Part shown: one piece after another, positions 1-7,570 of the stretch
Layout of the letters: the number at the start of each line of letters is the position of its first letter
How positions within the stretch are numbered: the stretch's first letter is position 1
Assembly: GCA_937897315.1 (NCBI GenBank)
Contig: CALCNS010000362.1
Coordinates: forward strand, 1 to 21,312
DNA length: 21,312 nucleotides
Reading direction: 5' to 3'
Source: an uncultured Bacillota bacterium
Lineage (GTDB): Bacteria > Bacillota > JAAYKD01
The notes under the pieces: model-generated
The model's input: only the letters and a program-made list of their open reading frames with translations
Told to the model about the DNA's origin: nothing
Database searches by the model: none
Program-made: the position numbers and the translations under genes

Positions 1-1604
1 CGGTTTGCTAAACGGCAGGAGTTGTTGAGATTGGCTGCAAATATATATCCTTCGTCGGTTTCTCCGGCAAATCGGCCGATGAGTGGTGGAACCTTATCGA
101 GTTTTTTGGTTTGACCATGGATGGGCTCATTGGCTTCTTGAACAATAACGCCCATGTATTCGGCATAAGTATCGGTGGTGGTGTCATAAATATTGGAAGT
201 ATTGTCTAATCGGCGGCTGAACCAGTTGTCGTTGAAGAAAGTACGACCCAACAGGGTTCGTATAGCCGCTCGTTTGGGTTGAGCAGTGTAGATCACAATA
301 CTTCCTGCCGGAGCCACTTCATCACCGAAATGCAAATGATCTTCTGCGATGTGCAACTCAAAACCTTGTTGCTCCAAAACTTTAACCAGTTTATAGGTCG
401 TAGCATAGTCGTTTTGCAGATCCATGTTGATGACATAACCATATGGCTTTTCACAAGCCCCTAAAGCGGTTTGTCTTTGAGCTTTCTTAATCGCGTTTCT
501 TAAAATGATGTCTTTGTTTCTGGCAGCGCAATCCAATAATGCCCAGGCGGAAATTTTTTGTTGTTCTACAATATCACGTAATGTCCACCAGCCACCCTCC
601 CAAGGATGCACAAAGTTCACTTGTTGCTGATACGCCGGGAAGACGCGGTCATTGGCACCGGATAACTGCTCCAGTGGGATATATAAGGGAGTCGCTGTTT
701 TAGCACTGGCCGATTCGGTGAGCATACCGGCAATGTTGTGGTGATTGGTAAACCAGTGGAAGCCCATATGACCCCATCCTGGGAACTGACCTCCGGTTAG
801 AATTCCTTTTTTGCCTTCTTCTTCCAAGCGGTACGCCATGTGAGAACCGTACATTCTCAGTTCGCTCCAAACTAAGGGATCGGGATTGGGATGAATGGGA
901 TCACTGTAAGGAGCAATGTAGAGGCGAGCACCGTTGGAACCCATATGATGATGATCTTGGAAGGCATGAGGATGCCACTGTTGGAACATGATTTCGCCTA
1001 CATAACGAGACTCCACCAGATTCCAGGCGAATGCATCTCGATTATTGTCGTGTCCACAATACTTGTGATACAACCAAGGCATACCACAACCTTCGTATTC
1101 GGTACCTAAATACTTGTTATACCAATCGGTAACCATGATTTGGCCATCGGGGTTAAAGCAAGGAACCATAATAGAAATGACTTCATCTAAAATACGTAAG
1201 CCTTCTTCGCTTTCGGTGGTAAGCAAATCATAGGCCAACTCCGGAGACATTTGCGTGCCACCGACTTCACTGGCATGCAAACTCATGGTTTGCACGATGA
1301 CGGCTTTACCCATTTTCACCAAATCATCGAGTGCTGCTTGGTCCAAGCCGCGAGGATCGGTGATTTTAGCGTTGATCTGCCGATATTCTTCTAACTTGGC
1401 TAAGTTTGCCGGTGAGGAAATGTAAGCAACTAAGAATGGGTGACCTTCGGTAGAGGGACCGACGTTTTGCAAAATCATTCGGTCGGTTTGCTGGGCAATG
1501 GTTTCAAAGTAATCCACGATTTTTTCCCAACGAATCAGTTTGCGCGCTTCGCCGGGTAGGTGACCGAAGAACTGAACTGGGGAAGTGATCTGACCATGAC
1601 TCAT
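1..1604 (-). CDS. M14-family zinc carboxypeptidase (C-terminus beyond the window)
   Basis: Reading the minus strand from the ATG at 1604-1602 gives 534 codons without a stop to the window edge, so the 3' end is missing. The start follows a good ribosome binding site (AAGGAG, 1615-1620). Visible M14 features are the first zinc motif HxxE (H110-A-S-E113), the substrate-side N-N-R-D (187-190), a third zinc-ligand region in Q-D-H-H-H-M-G (216-222), and T-E-S with the likely catalytic glutamate at about 297. The N-terminus (FFGHLPGEARKLIRW, then a conserved STEGHPF) resembles the large M14 peptidases common in environmental bacteria. I see no signal peptide, so a cytoplasmic peptidase that trims C-terminal residues is the simplest reading; exact specificity is unknown. 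It is divergent from apbE. The family call is firm; the full length is unknown. Confidence 0.9.
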   Translation of the reverse strand, partial: MSHGQITSPVQFFGHLPGEARKLIRWEKIVDYFETIAQQTDRMILQNVGPSTEGHPFLVAYISSPANLAKLEEYRQINAKITDPRGLDQAALDDLVKMGKAVIVQTMSLHASEVGGTQMSPELAYDLLTTESEEGLRILDEVISIMVPCFNPDGQIMVTDWYNKYLGTEYEGCGMPWLYHKYCGHDNNRDAFAWNLVESRYVGEIMFQQWHPHAFQDHHHMGSNGARLYIAPYSDPIHPNPDPLVWSELRMYGSHMAYRLEEEGKKGILTGGQFPGWGHMGFHWFTNHHNIAGMLTESASAKTATPLYIPLEQLSGANDRVFPAYQQQVNFVHPWEGGWWTLRDIVEQQKISAWALLDCAARNKDIILRNAIKKAQRQTALGACEKPYGYVINMDLQNDYATTYKLVKVLEQQGFELHIAEDHLHFGDEVAPAGSIVIYTAQPKRAAIRTLLGRTFFNDNWFSRRLDNTSNIYDTTTDTYAEYMGVIVQEANEPIHGQTKKLDKVPPLIGRFAGETDEGYIFAANLNNSCRLAN

Positions 1605-1793
1605 GTTTCTTTCACTCCTTTTCTACTTGAATCGTCCGAAGACAATTCCTTCGTGTCTTAATTAGCAATCTACCCCTAAAAATCCTTCCGTTTACGTAAT
1701 ATTTATTTTACTGGGTACATGGGATTTATTCTGAAAGGAACCTTATTGAACCAAAGCGAATATATATAGGATATGAACGTGGGAGGTCTCGGA

Positions 1794-2840
1794 TTGTTAT
1801 TTTACAAAAAGAATTGGCTATTATTCATATTAACCATAACAATATGGCTTTCCGGTTGCCAAATGAAAACCCAACCCGTGGTCAGTGTAGAGCATACGGG
1901 GTTTGCTTTTGGCGGTTTGATTCAATATACATTGATTGGCTCTCAAGAACAATGCGAAAAAGCTTTTCAAGAAATGAACCTGATGTTTCAGAAACTCGAC
2001 GCAGAATTCAGCGCCAATAGCGATACCAGTATTTTGTCTCAAGTCAATGCCACCGCAGCGACCTCTCCGGTACCAATTAGTAAAACGATGCTCGATTTAC
2101 TGCTCATCAGTCAAGACCTTGCCCAGAAAAGCAACCTTGCTTTGAACCCGGTGATTGGTCCACTGGTCAAACTATGGAGTATTGGGTTTGAAACCGCAAG
2201 AGTACCTGCACCTGAAGAAATTACAGCGGTGCTGAACCTTCTGCAAATAACAGGTTTAAGACTTGATTCTGCAGCAGTTACGGTAGCTTTTGAAACACAA
2301 GGTATGGCTTTGGATTTAGGTTCGATTGTCAAAGGTTATGCTGCCAAAGAAGCCTTACGAGTTTGTCAGGAGCACCAGCTCAAGGGAGCATTGATATCGG
2401 TCAATGGCAATGTTGCCGTGTACGGCTCAAGGTCCAATGGAGAATCCTGGAACATCGGCATCGTCGACCCGCGTAGTAATGGTAATGGAGTAGTGGGCAG
2501 TATCACATGGAAGGACAGCACGATTGCTACCTCAGGTGACTATGAACGATATTTTGAGCAAGATGGCAAACGTTATCACCATCTTTTAGATAGCTCCACA
2601 GGGTACCCGGCCGAGAGTGAATGGATAAGTGTCAGTATTTTTAGTGCAGAAGGTGCATTGGCAGATGCTTTGTCGACCACGGTTTTTGTTTTGGGCAAAG
2701 AAAAGGGCTTGAAATTCCTGGAACAATATGAGGATATCGATTTCTTACTCATCGATCATGAGCTTAAGATGTGGGCTTCGCCAAACATACGGGAACGTTT
2801 CCAAGTTCGTAACGATTCTTACCATTGGGGGCTGAAATAA
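1794..2840 (+). CDS. apbE: ApbE, FAD:protein FMN transferase lipoprotein
   Basis: ApbE proteins attach FMN covalently to threonines of extracytoplasmic redox proteins (RnfG/NqrC-type or FMN-binding domains), using FAD. The frame is open from an ATG at 1773, but GGGAGG at 1781-1786 lies inside that extension and is spaced 7 bases from TTG 1794, so TTG is the preferred start (348 residues). That start also gives a tidy lipoprotein signal: M-L-F-Y-K-K-N-W, a hydrophobic core, then the lipobox L-S-G-C with C22 as the lipidated residue. Family motifs follow in order: G-M-A-L-D-L-G-S-I-V-K-G-Y, the V-N-G-N segment, A-T-S-G-D-Y-E-R, H-H-L-L-D-S-S-T-G-Y-P, and A-D-A-L-S-T-T near the C-terminus. The next gene begins 2 bases after its stop, so the two are co-transcribed. 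No FMN-acceptor protein is visible in the window. Confidence 0.93.
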   Translation: MLFYKKNWLLFILTITIWLSGCQMKTQPVVSVEHTGFAFGGLIQYTLIGSQEQCEKAFQEMNLMFQKLDAEFSANSDTSILSQVNATAATSPVPISKTMLDLLLISQDLAQKSNLALNPVIGPLVKLWSIGFETARVPAPEEITAVLNLLQITGLRLDSAAVTVAFETQGMALDLGSIVKGYAAKEALRVCQEHQLKGALISVNGNVAVYGSRSNGESWNIGIVDPRSNGNGVVGSITWKDSTIATSGDYERYFEQDGKRYHHLLDSSTGYPAESEWISVSIFSAEGALADALSTTVFVLGKEKGLKFLEQYEDIDFLLIDHELKMWASPNIRERFQVRNDSYHWGLK

Positions 2841-2842
2841 TC

Positions 2843-3391
2843 ATGAAGACACGGCAATTAATGCGCTTGGCACTGGCGCTCAGTTTAGGTCTGGCATTGC
2901 ATGTGGTAGAACGTATGTTACCTCTGCCGGCATTACCCTTCCCCGGTGTGAAATTAGGTTTGGCGAATCTAGTGAGTCTTTCGGCTATTTTTTGGTTTTC
3001 CCCCTTACAGGGACTGGTTTTGATCGTATTGCGTTGTCTGATGGCCAGCTTTTTTGGTGGAGGTTTCTCGGCCTTTCTGTATTCTGTCAGCGGAGGAATC
3101 TTGAGTTATTCTTTGATGCTCCTCTTATGTCGCACATGGCCTAAATCGTTATCTCTCCCGGCGATTAGTGTCGGGGGGGCGGTTATGCACAACGTGGCGC
3201 AAATCGGTGTTTCTGTGTTCCTCATGCAAACCCTAGGTCTCATCGTTTATCTACCGGTCCTGATTATTGCCGGTACCATCAGCGGATTGGCCATAGGTTT
3301 TTCAGCGTTACTATTGTTACGAGCTTTATATCGAAGTGGAAGGACTCCGGAGATTCCTCAGAAATTATTGCCTCTGTTGGACCAGTCCTAA
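2843..3391 (+). CDS. Gx-transporter family membrane protein (formerly 'heptaprenyl diphosphate synthase component I')
   Basis: This is a 182-residue, very hydrophobic protein with about five to six membrane segments and several small-residue-rich helices. The N-terminal segment (A-L-H-V-V-E-R-M-L-P, then F-P-G-V-K-L-G-L-A-N) matches the family often labelled heptaprenyl diphosphate synthase component I, now usually called the Gx transporter family and resembling ECF-type substrate-binding components. The old name is misleading because no prenyl synthase motifs (DDxxD) are present. The ATG at 2843 is chosen over an in-frame TTG at 2825 because the latter lies inside apbE and lacks a separate ribosome binding site; GGGGGC at 2827-2832 is a fair site for the ATG. 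Its coupling to apbE suggests a role linked to flavin or quinone-type redox chemistry, but that is inference. The substrate is unknown. Confidence 0.8.
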   Translation: MKTRQLMRLALALSLGLALHVVERMLPLPALPFPGVKLGLANLVSLSAIFWFSPLQGLVLIVLRCLMASFFGGGFSAFLYSVSGGILSYSLMLLLCRTWPKSLSLPAISVGGAVMHNVAQIGVSVFLMQTLGLIVYLPVLIIAGTISGLAIGFSALLLLRALYRSGRTPEIPQKLLPLLDQS

Positions 3392-3417
3392 ACAAAATTG
3401 CAACGGAATAAACTAAA

Positions 3418-3456
3418 AAGAAGTATCGAGATATCACTGGTGTCTCGGTACTTCTT
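3418..3456. terminator. Bidirectional intrinsic terminator between convergent genes
   Basis: There is a 14-base stem: the left arm at 3418-3431 and right arm at 3443-3456 pair throughout with one G-T wobble, around an 11-base loop. T-rich sequence follows on both strands. It lies between the stop of the Gx-transporter gene and the convergent stop of the amidohydrolase, so it likely serves both. Confidence 0.8.
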
Positions 3457-3470
3457 CCTATTTTGTTTGA

Positions 3471-4724
3471 TTATTTTGCCAAGGTCAATATGGCATCCAA
3501 TAAAACTTGTGCTCCTTTGGCGATAGCTTCCGGAGTGGTGTATTCCAAATGACTGTGGCTACGCCCAGAACGGCTTGGCACGAAAATCATCCCAACAGGG
3601 CAGAGCAAAGCCATTATTTGTGCATCATGACCGGCTCCGCTGAACATACGTTTGAAAGCATATCCATTTTCTTTGGCAGCATCTTCGATCACTTGTTGTA
3701 TATGGTGATCGGTATGAACCGGTTCTTCTTCCATGGCCATGCGAATATTGCATTCCAATTGGTCCCCGCAAATGCTGCGCGCTTCCTCTATCACACGTGC
3801 CGTAACTTGCCGGGCTGCTCCACCAAATTGTGAACGGATATCAAGGGAAAAGGTCACTTTTGCGGGTACGACATTGGCTACATTGGGTTCCACGTTCACG
3901 ATCCCTACGGTGGCAACTCCTTGAGGATCCACCAAATGAGCAAAACCGGGAAGCTTTGCTATGAGCTGTGCTGCAGCCACCAAAGGATCTTTTCGCATAT
4001 GCATGGGGGTCGTTCCTGCATGATCCGGTCTGCCGATGATTTCCACAAAAGTACGCCAGGTTCCGGCAATGGTTGTCACCACACCAATATCGAGCTGTTC
4101 TGCTTCCAATACCGGTCCCTGCTCAATATGCAACTCTACATAAGCGGAAATTTGTTCAGGCTCACGCTGAACCTTGCCAATGAGAGTGGGGTCGAAGCCG
4201 GCTTGTTGCATCGCTTGTCCCAAACTGATTCCTTGTCGGTCGCGTGTTTTCCAAATATCTTCGTCTGTCACATGACCGATGATTGCTTTACTACCGGTAA
4301 ACCCTCGGTTAAATCGAACCCCTTCTTCATCATTAAACGCGATGAGTTCCACAGGTTTGCTGAGTTGGACTTGGTTTTCATGCAATACACGCAGGACTTC
4401 CAGACCGCAAACAACCCCAAGAATACCATCATAAGCTCCACCATTGATCACGGTGTCGTAATGTGAACCCATGACAACCGCATGGGATTTGTCCGTATTA
4501 CCTGGTCGAACGCCGCACACTGAACTGGCCTCATCGACTCGAGTTTCAAGCCCAATGGAATGCATTTCATGAAGTAAATACTCTCGAGCCGCCTGATCTT
4601 CCTCGGTAAAAGGCAAACGTGTGACACCATCCCAGGGAGTTTTGCCAATTTGGCGCAAAGAATTCAAATCTTTGAAAATTCGATCTGCTTGGATGTGGAG
4701 TTTCATGGTCATCACACTTTCCAT
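3471..4724 (-). CDS. M20-family amidohydrolase of the hydantoinase/carbamoylase type (allantoate amidohydrolase or N-carbamoyl-amino-acid hydrolase)
   Basis: Enzymes of this family remove a carbamoyl or ureido group from N-carbamoyl amino acids, allantoate or ureidopropionate, using two metal ions. The 417 residues are normal length. Motifs are clear: G-S-H-Y-D-T-V-I-N-G-G-A-Y-D-G (metal residues H88 and D99), F-N-D-E-E-G-V-R-F (E133/E134), E-L-H-I-E-Q-G-P (H199), G-R-P-D-H-A-G-T-T-P (dimerisation-domain substrate residues), and a late S-H-S-H-L-E-Y-T. Motifs alone do not tell allantoate from carbamoyl-amino-acid activity. The start is uncertain: the ATG at 4724 follows the DUF1904 stop by one base (translational coupling), but in-frame ATGs at 4712 and 4706 are possible, with GGAAAG lying between. 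It is last in an operon with coaD and the DUF1904 gene. No allantoin or hydantoin genes sit beside it, so the substrate stays open. Confidence 0.9.
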   Translation of the reverse strand: MESVMTMKLHIQADRIFKDLNSLRQIGKTPWDGVTRLPFTEEDQAAREYLLHEMHSIGLETRVDEASSVCGVRPGNTDKSHAVVMGSHYDTVINGGAYDGILGVVCGLEVLRVLHENQVQLSKPVELIAFNDEEGVRFNRGFTGSKAIIGHVTDEDIWKTRDRQGISLGQAMQQAGFDPTLIGKVQREPEQISAYVELHIEQGPVLEAEQLDIGVVTTIAGTWRTFVEIIGRPDHAGTTPMHMRKDPLVAAAQLIAKLPGFAHLVDPQGVATVGIVNVEPNVANVVPAKVTFSLDIRSQFGGAARQVTARVIEEARSICGDQLECNIRMAMEEEPVHTDHHIQQVIEDAAKENGYAFKRMFSGAGHDAQIMALLCPVGMIFVPSRSGRSHSHLEYTTPEAIAKGAQVLLDAILTLAK

Positions 4725-4725
4725 G

Positions 4726-5043
4726 TTATTTAAAATCGTAATGTGCTTCTCGATCCATGAGGGTAAAGGAAACTTTCACCCGGGGGTAGCCATGTGCACG
4801 GAAGAGATTCCCAACTAAATTGGCTACATGATCTTGCATTTCTTTGCTTCGGGGAAACCAATTGACATTGATGATTGGATAACTCTCTACAATGCCGTTC
4901 TCATCAAAATAGGTAGTAGAGACCCATTCTAAGGTAAACCAATCTTTGGGACATTGCACTGAGTCGGCTAATTGAGCAATGAGGGGTTTCGCCAAAACTT
5001 GTAAATCGCTCTGTTTGACACCTTTGAAAATTAATGTGGGCAT
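4726..5043 (-). CDS. DUF1904 family protein (tautomerase-like fold)
   Basis: This is a 105-residue protein starting M-P-T-L-I-F-K-G-V. The N-terminal proline after Met, the segment C-P-K-D-W-F-T-L-E-W-V-S-T-T-Y, and the later V-N-W-F-P-R-S-K-E-M-Q-D-H-V match the DUF1904 family, whose members resemble small tautomerases that use Pro-1 as the base. The biochemical role of the family is not established, so no reaction is assigned. The ribosome binding site AAGGAGA (5051-5057) is well placed for the ATG. It lies 22 bases after coaD and is followed directly by the amidohydrolase, so all three are probably one transcript. Confidence 0.8.
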   Translation of the reverse strand: MPTLIFKGVKQSDLQVLAKPLIAQLADSVQCPKDWFTLEWVSTTYFDENGIVESYPIINVNWFPRSKEMQDHVANLVGNLFRAHGYPRVKVSFTLMDREAHYDFK

Positions 5044-5065
5044 GCTTTCATCTCCTTATTTTTGT

Positions 5066-5551
5066 TTATGCTTGAAACTTCTCATAGAGAGCCGTTTTCA
5101 CACATTCTGGAACCAAGTCATCCAGTTTACCACCATACGAAGCAATTTCCTTCACAGTTGAAGATGACACAAAAGCTAAATTTTGTTTGGTCATCAGAAA
5201 ACACATTTCGATTTCATCGTCTAAATACTGATTGGCAGCGGCGATTTGAAATTCATATTCAAAGTCCATCATCGCACGTAGACCACGTACAATCGTTTTC
5301 GCACCGATTTGGTGACAGTAATCTACGGACAACCCACTGAAATGGGTCACTTTCACCTGTGGCATATCCCCGATGGCACACGCCATGAGCTCTAATCGCT
5401 CTTCCAAAGCGAACAAGGTTTTCTTAGTCGGATGGGTCAATATGGTCACATAAACCTCATCGAAGAGTTTACAGGCTCGTTTGATGATATCGAGGTGTCC
5501 GTTGGTAATCGGATCGAACGTTCCAGGATACATGGCGACTCGTTTGGTCAA
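5066..5551 (-). CDS. coaD: Phosphopantetheine adenylyltransferase (CoaD)
   Basis: CoaD transfers AMP from ATP to 4'-phosphopantetheine to give dephospho-CoA, the penultimate step of coenzyme A synthesis in the cytoplasm. The 161-residue length is standard. Diagnostic motifs are P-G-T-F-D-P-I-T-N-G-H-L-D-I-I (9-23, nucleotidyltransferase T/HxGH-type site), I-V-R-G-L-R-A-M-M-D-F-E-Y-E-F-Q (substrate loop), the F-L-M-T segment, and S-S-S-T-V-K-E-I-A-S-Y-G-G (ATP-binding). The start is TTG at 5551, six bases after a strong AGGGGGAG site; the first in-frame ATG is at residue 7 and would cut the beta strand before PGTFDP. It is the first gene of a three-gene operon with its own promoter just after the terminator of the upstream operon. 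This is an essential housekeeping gene, confidently identified. Confidence 0.98.
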   Translation of the reverse strand: MTKRVAMYPGTFDPITNGHLDIIKRACKLFDEVYVTILTHPTKKTLFALEERLELMACAIGDMPQVKVTHFSGLSVDYCHQIGAKTIVRGLRAMMDFEYEFQIAAANQYLDDEIEMCFLMTKQNLAFVSSSTVKEIASYGGKLDDLVPECVKTALYEKFQA

Positions 5552-5585
5552 AAGTTTCTCCCCCTATATATTCAACTCTTTGTTC

Positions 5586-5614
5586 ATCATAGCACAACTC
5601 TCGTAGCTTGCCAA
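5586..5614 (-). promoter_or_regulatory. Sigma-A-type promoter for coaD operon
   Basis: On the minus strand, -35 TTGGCA (5609-5614) and -10 TATGAT (5586-5591) are separated by exactly 17 bases. The leader to the TTG start of coaD would be about 25-30 bases. It abuts the terminator of the preceding operon. Confidence 0.8.
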
Positions 5615-5616
5615 TC

Positions 5617-5650
5617 AAAAAATCCCCGCTCCTTCAAGCAGGGATTTTTT
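5617..5650 (-). terminator. Intrinsic terminator of the stomatin operon
   Basis: AAAAAATCCC (5617-5626) pairs perfectly with GGGATTTTTT (5641-5650), with an extra GCT/AGC pairing inside after one mismatch. On the minus strand it reads into a run of six Ts. It starts 4 bases beyond the stomatin stop codon. Confidence 0.88.
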
Positions 5651-5654
5651 AGGT

Positions 5655-6635
5655 TTAGGCTTCACTGTTAGGATTTTTTCTCCAATGATCTTCTACCGGA
5701 ACAACAGCGGATGCATCTTCTTTCAAGGCAGCAAGAGTTTCACTAACAACCGAGGTATAGGTAGCGATTTTCTGCAAATCGGTAGGAATAATCAATTTGG
5801 TTGCCTGACCATTGGCTAATTTCTCTAGGGCCTCATACCCTTTTAATGTGACATAAGCCGGATGCGGTTGTGCTTTGCTAATCATTTCTATACTACGAGC
5901 TTGCGCTTCAGCCATGAGTAACGTGGCTTGCGCGTGGCCTTCGGCTTCGGTAATCGCCGCGGTCTTACGAGCGTCGGCTCGAAGGATTAACGATTCTCGT
6001 TCGCCTTCTGCTTCCATAATTGCTGCTCTCTTTTCACCCTCGGCGCGTAAAATTTGTTCACGGCGTTCGCGTTCGGCACGCATCTGCTTTTCCATGGCTT
6101 CCTGAATATCACGCGGGGGAATAATATTCTTTAGTTCAACACGGTTGATCTTGATACCCCAAGGGTCGGTAGCTTCATCGATGATGAGTCGAATCTTGGC
6201 ATTAATGGTATCGCGGGAGGTTAAGCATTCATCCAGTTCCAAATCACCTATAATGTTTCGTAAAGTGGTAGCGGTCAATTTTTCAATGGCCACAATCGGA
6301 TTATCGACTCCATAGGTATAGAGTTTGGCATCGGTGATGAAATAGTAGACAACCGTATCGATTTGAATGGTAACATTATCTTTGGTAATTACCGGTTGAG
6401 GTGGGAAATCGGCGACCTGTTCTTTCATGGACACGCGATTCGAGATTCGGTCCAAAATGGGCAACAAGAAATGCAAGCCCGTGCCAAGAGTGGTGTGATA
6501 AGCACCCAACCGTTCGATTACATAAGCCTGAGATTGCGGTACCACCTTAATATAGGTCACCAACACCATGAGCAGGATGATTCCTAAAATGAGAATAGGT
6601 AAAAACACCATGAAACCTTCCAATGCAGCAGTCAT
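5655..6635 (-). CDS. SPFH/band-7 (stomatin- or paraslipin-like) membrane protein
   Basis: Stomatin-like SPFH proteins form oligomeric membrane scaffolds and, with NfeD partners, are thought to take part in membrane quality control. This one has a single N-terminal membrane segment (about residues 8-28), then the SPFH domain (V-P-Q-S-Q-A-Y-V-I-E-R-L-G through V-E-L-K-N-I-I-P-P-R-D-I-Q), a long charged coiled coil (R-A-E-R-E-R-R-E-Q with repeated E-A-E-G), and a short C-terminal tail. The frame is open from TTG 6641, but AAGGAGA lies directly against that codon and is well spaced (7 bases) for the ATG at 6635, which is taken as the start (326 residues). NfeD lies 44 bases upstream in the same operon, the classical pairing for this family. 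Confidence 0.95.
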   Translation of the reverse strand: MTAALEGFMVFLPILILGIILLMVLVTYIKVVPQSQAYVIERLGAYHTTLGTGLHFLLPILDRISNRVSMKEQVADFPPQPVITKDNVTIQIDTVVYYFITDAKLYTYGVDNPIVAIEKLTATTLRNIIGDLELDECLTSRDTINAKIRLIIDEATDPWGIKINRVELKNIIPPRDIQEAMEKQMRAERERREQILRAEGEKRAAIMEAEGERESLILRADARKTAAITEAEGHAQATLLMAEAQARSIEMISKAQPHPAYVTLKGYEALEKLANGQATKLIIPTDLQKIATYTSVVSETLAALKEDASAVVPVEDHWRKNPNSEA

Positions 6636-6679
6636 TTCCAATCTCCTTTCTCTTTATCAGAGCAACCCTTTCTATTTTT

Positions 6680-7102
6680 TTATTTAGGTCGCACAATGAG
6701 CTTAGAACCTTCTACTCCTACAATTTCGACCTGATCCCCCGGTTCTACCATAGAATCGGACATTTCCCAAACCGCATTCCACTCCACACCATCGATTTTG
6801 ACTTCGCCTTTTCCAGTCTTTTCCGGAACTTTTAAAACAGTTGCTTCCCGCCCCAAATAGCGATCGACATTGGTTGCTTCAAAGTTTGGAGTGAGTTGCT
6901 TTTGTGCATATTTGCGAATCACCACCATAAAGACGAAAGACAAAACGACAAAGAGAATCCACTGGAGAGCAACTGCACCGTTTCTTATCGAAACGATAAA
7001 CGAAACCAATGCTGCGGCGGCAAACCACACGCTCACCAGTTGCTGGGTTAAGACTTCGACAATGAGACTAATGAGGATGATGATTAACCAAATCCATGTC
7101 AT
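6680..7102 (-). CDS. NfeD-like membrane protein with C-terminal OB-fold domain
   Basis: NfeD short forms have two or three membrane helices followed by a cytoplasmic OB-fold and work with the adjacent stomatin. Here the N-terminal half holds helices at about residues 4-20, 24-40 and 45-64, and the C-terminal part (N-V-D-R-Y-L-G-R-E-A-T-V-L, G-K-G-E-V-K-I-D-G-V-E-W-N-A-V, P-G-D-Q-V-E-I-V-G-V-E-G-S-K-L-I-V) is typical of NfeD OB-folds. The ATG at 7102 overlaps the stop of the upstream gene by one base (TGATG). A TTG at 7105 is an equally possible start, since GGGAGG lies 9 bases before it and 12 before the ATG. It belongs to the three-gene operon ending with the SPFH gene. Confidence 0.92.
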   Translation of the reverse strand: MTWIWLIIILISLIVEVLTQQLVSVWFAAAALVSFIVSIRNGAVALQWILFVVLSFVFMVVIRKYAQKQLTPNFEATNVDRYLGREATVLKVPEKTGKGEVKIDGVEWNAVWEMSDSMVEPGDQVEIVGVEGSKLIVRPK

Positions 7103-7491
7103 CAATACAAACTACCTCCCTTAACGGGATGATTCAGATCGATGTATAAGATGTTCGTTTCCTTATCGAGCGTAACAGGATAGCGTGTGCCGGCATTATA
7201 ACTGAGCGCAATGTGGCATCTGTCACGTAACATTTCCATGAATGCACGGTTGGTAACACGTGAATAACTGCGAGCAACGATTAAGTGGAATATACCAATG
7301 TCTTTGGTAGAAACGACTTTTTCTTCAGAACTGACCGGCTGAATGACAATAAAACCACAGTCTGAAGTAATTCCCATTTGAATATACTGTGCTTCTTTCA
7401 ATAACTCCGCAGCGGGTTTGTTCAGGGTAATATTACTTTCGTAGAGCGTCGCATAAGGCTCTGCTCGAACGTTTCTCACCCATTCAATCAT
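7102..7491 (-). CDS. Conserved-looking small protein of unknown function, first gene of the NfeD/stomatin operon
   Basis: This is a 129-residue soluble protein that I do not recognise. The start is ATG 7491, 7 bases after AGGAGG (7499-7504); the upstream in-frame GTG at 7497 overlaps the ribosome binding site. Features: an N-terminal I-E-W-V-R-N-V-R, a middle with alternating hydrophobic strands (Y-I-Q-M-G-I-T, C-G-F-I-V-I-Q-P-V), a helix-rich F-M-E-M-L-R-D-R-C segment, and a C-terminal I-L-Y-I-D-L strand ending in a Gly-rich tail. No membrane segment or signal is present. Strand-loop patterns such as I-T-L-N-K-P-A-A-E-L-L loosely recall small beta-barrel DNA-binding proteins, but this is too weak to name. 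It is driven by a strong promoter and overlaps nfeD by one base, suggesting a functional link with the membrane pair. Confidence 0.8.
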   Translation of the reverse strand: MIEWVRNVRAEPYATLYESNITLNKPAAELLKEAQYIQMGITSDCGFIVIQPVSSEEKVVSTKDIGIFHLIVARSYSRVTNRAFMEMLRDRCHIALSYNAGTRYPVTLDKETNILYIDLNHPVKGGSLY

Positions 7492-7512
7492 AATCACACC
7501 TCCTCTGCATAG

Positions 7513-7541
7513 AGTATATCATATAGTATATTTTCGTGCAA
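7513..7541 (-). promoter_or_regulatory. Sigma-A-type promoter of the unknown/NfeD/stomatin operon
   Basis: Minus strand -35 TTGCAC (7536-7541), 17-base spacer, -10 TATACT (7513-7518). The predicted transcription start at about 7506 falls almost on the ribosome binding site, giving a leader of only about 15 bases. Confidence 0.85.
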
Positions 7542-7570
7542 GATTATTTTCAAATAATTTCTTTGTTTTG

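Noticed and set aside
279..1109. Small plus-strand open frames inside the first 1.6 kb
   Set aside because: They are shadows of the minus-strand M14 carboxypeptidase, whose frame runs through the whole region with conserved motifs.
2843..3391. Heptaprenyl diphosphate synthase component I as a functional name
   Set aside because: The protein is a multi-pass membrane protein with no prenyl synthase motifs; the name is historical for this family.
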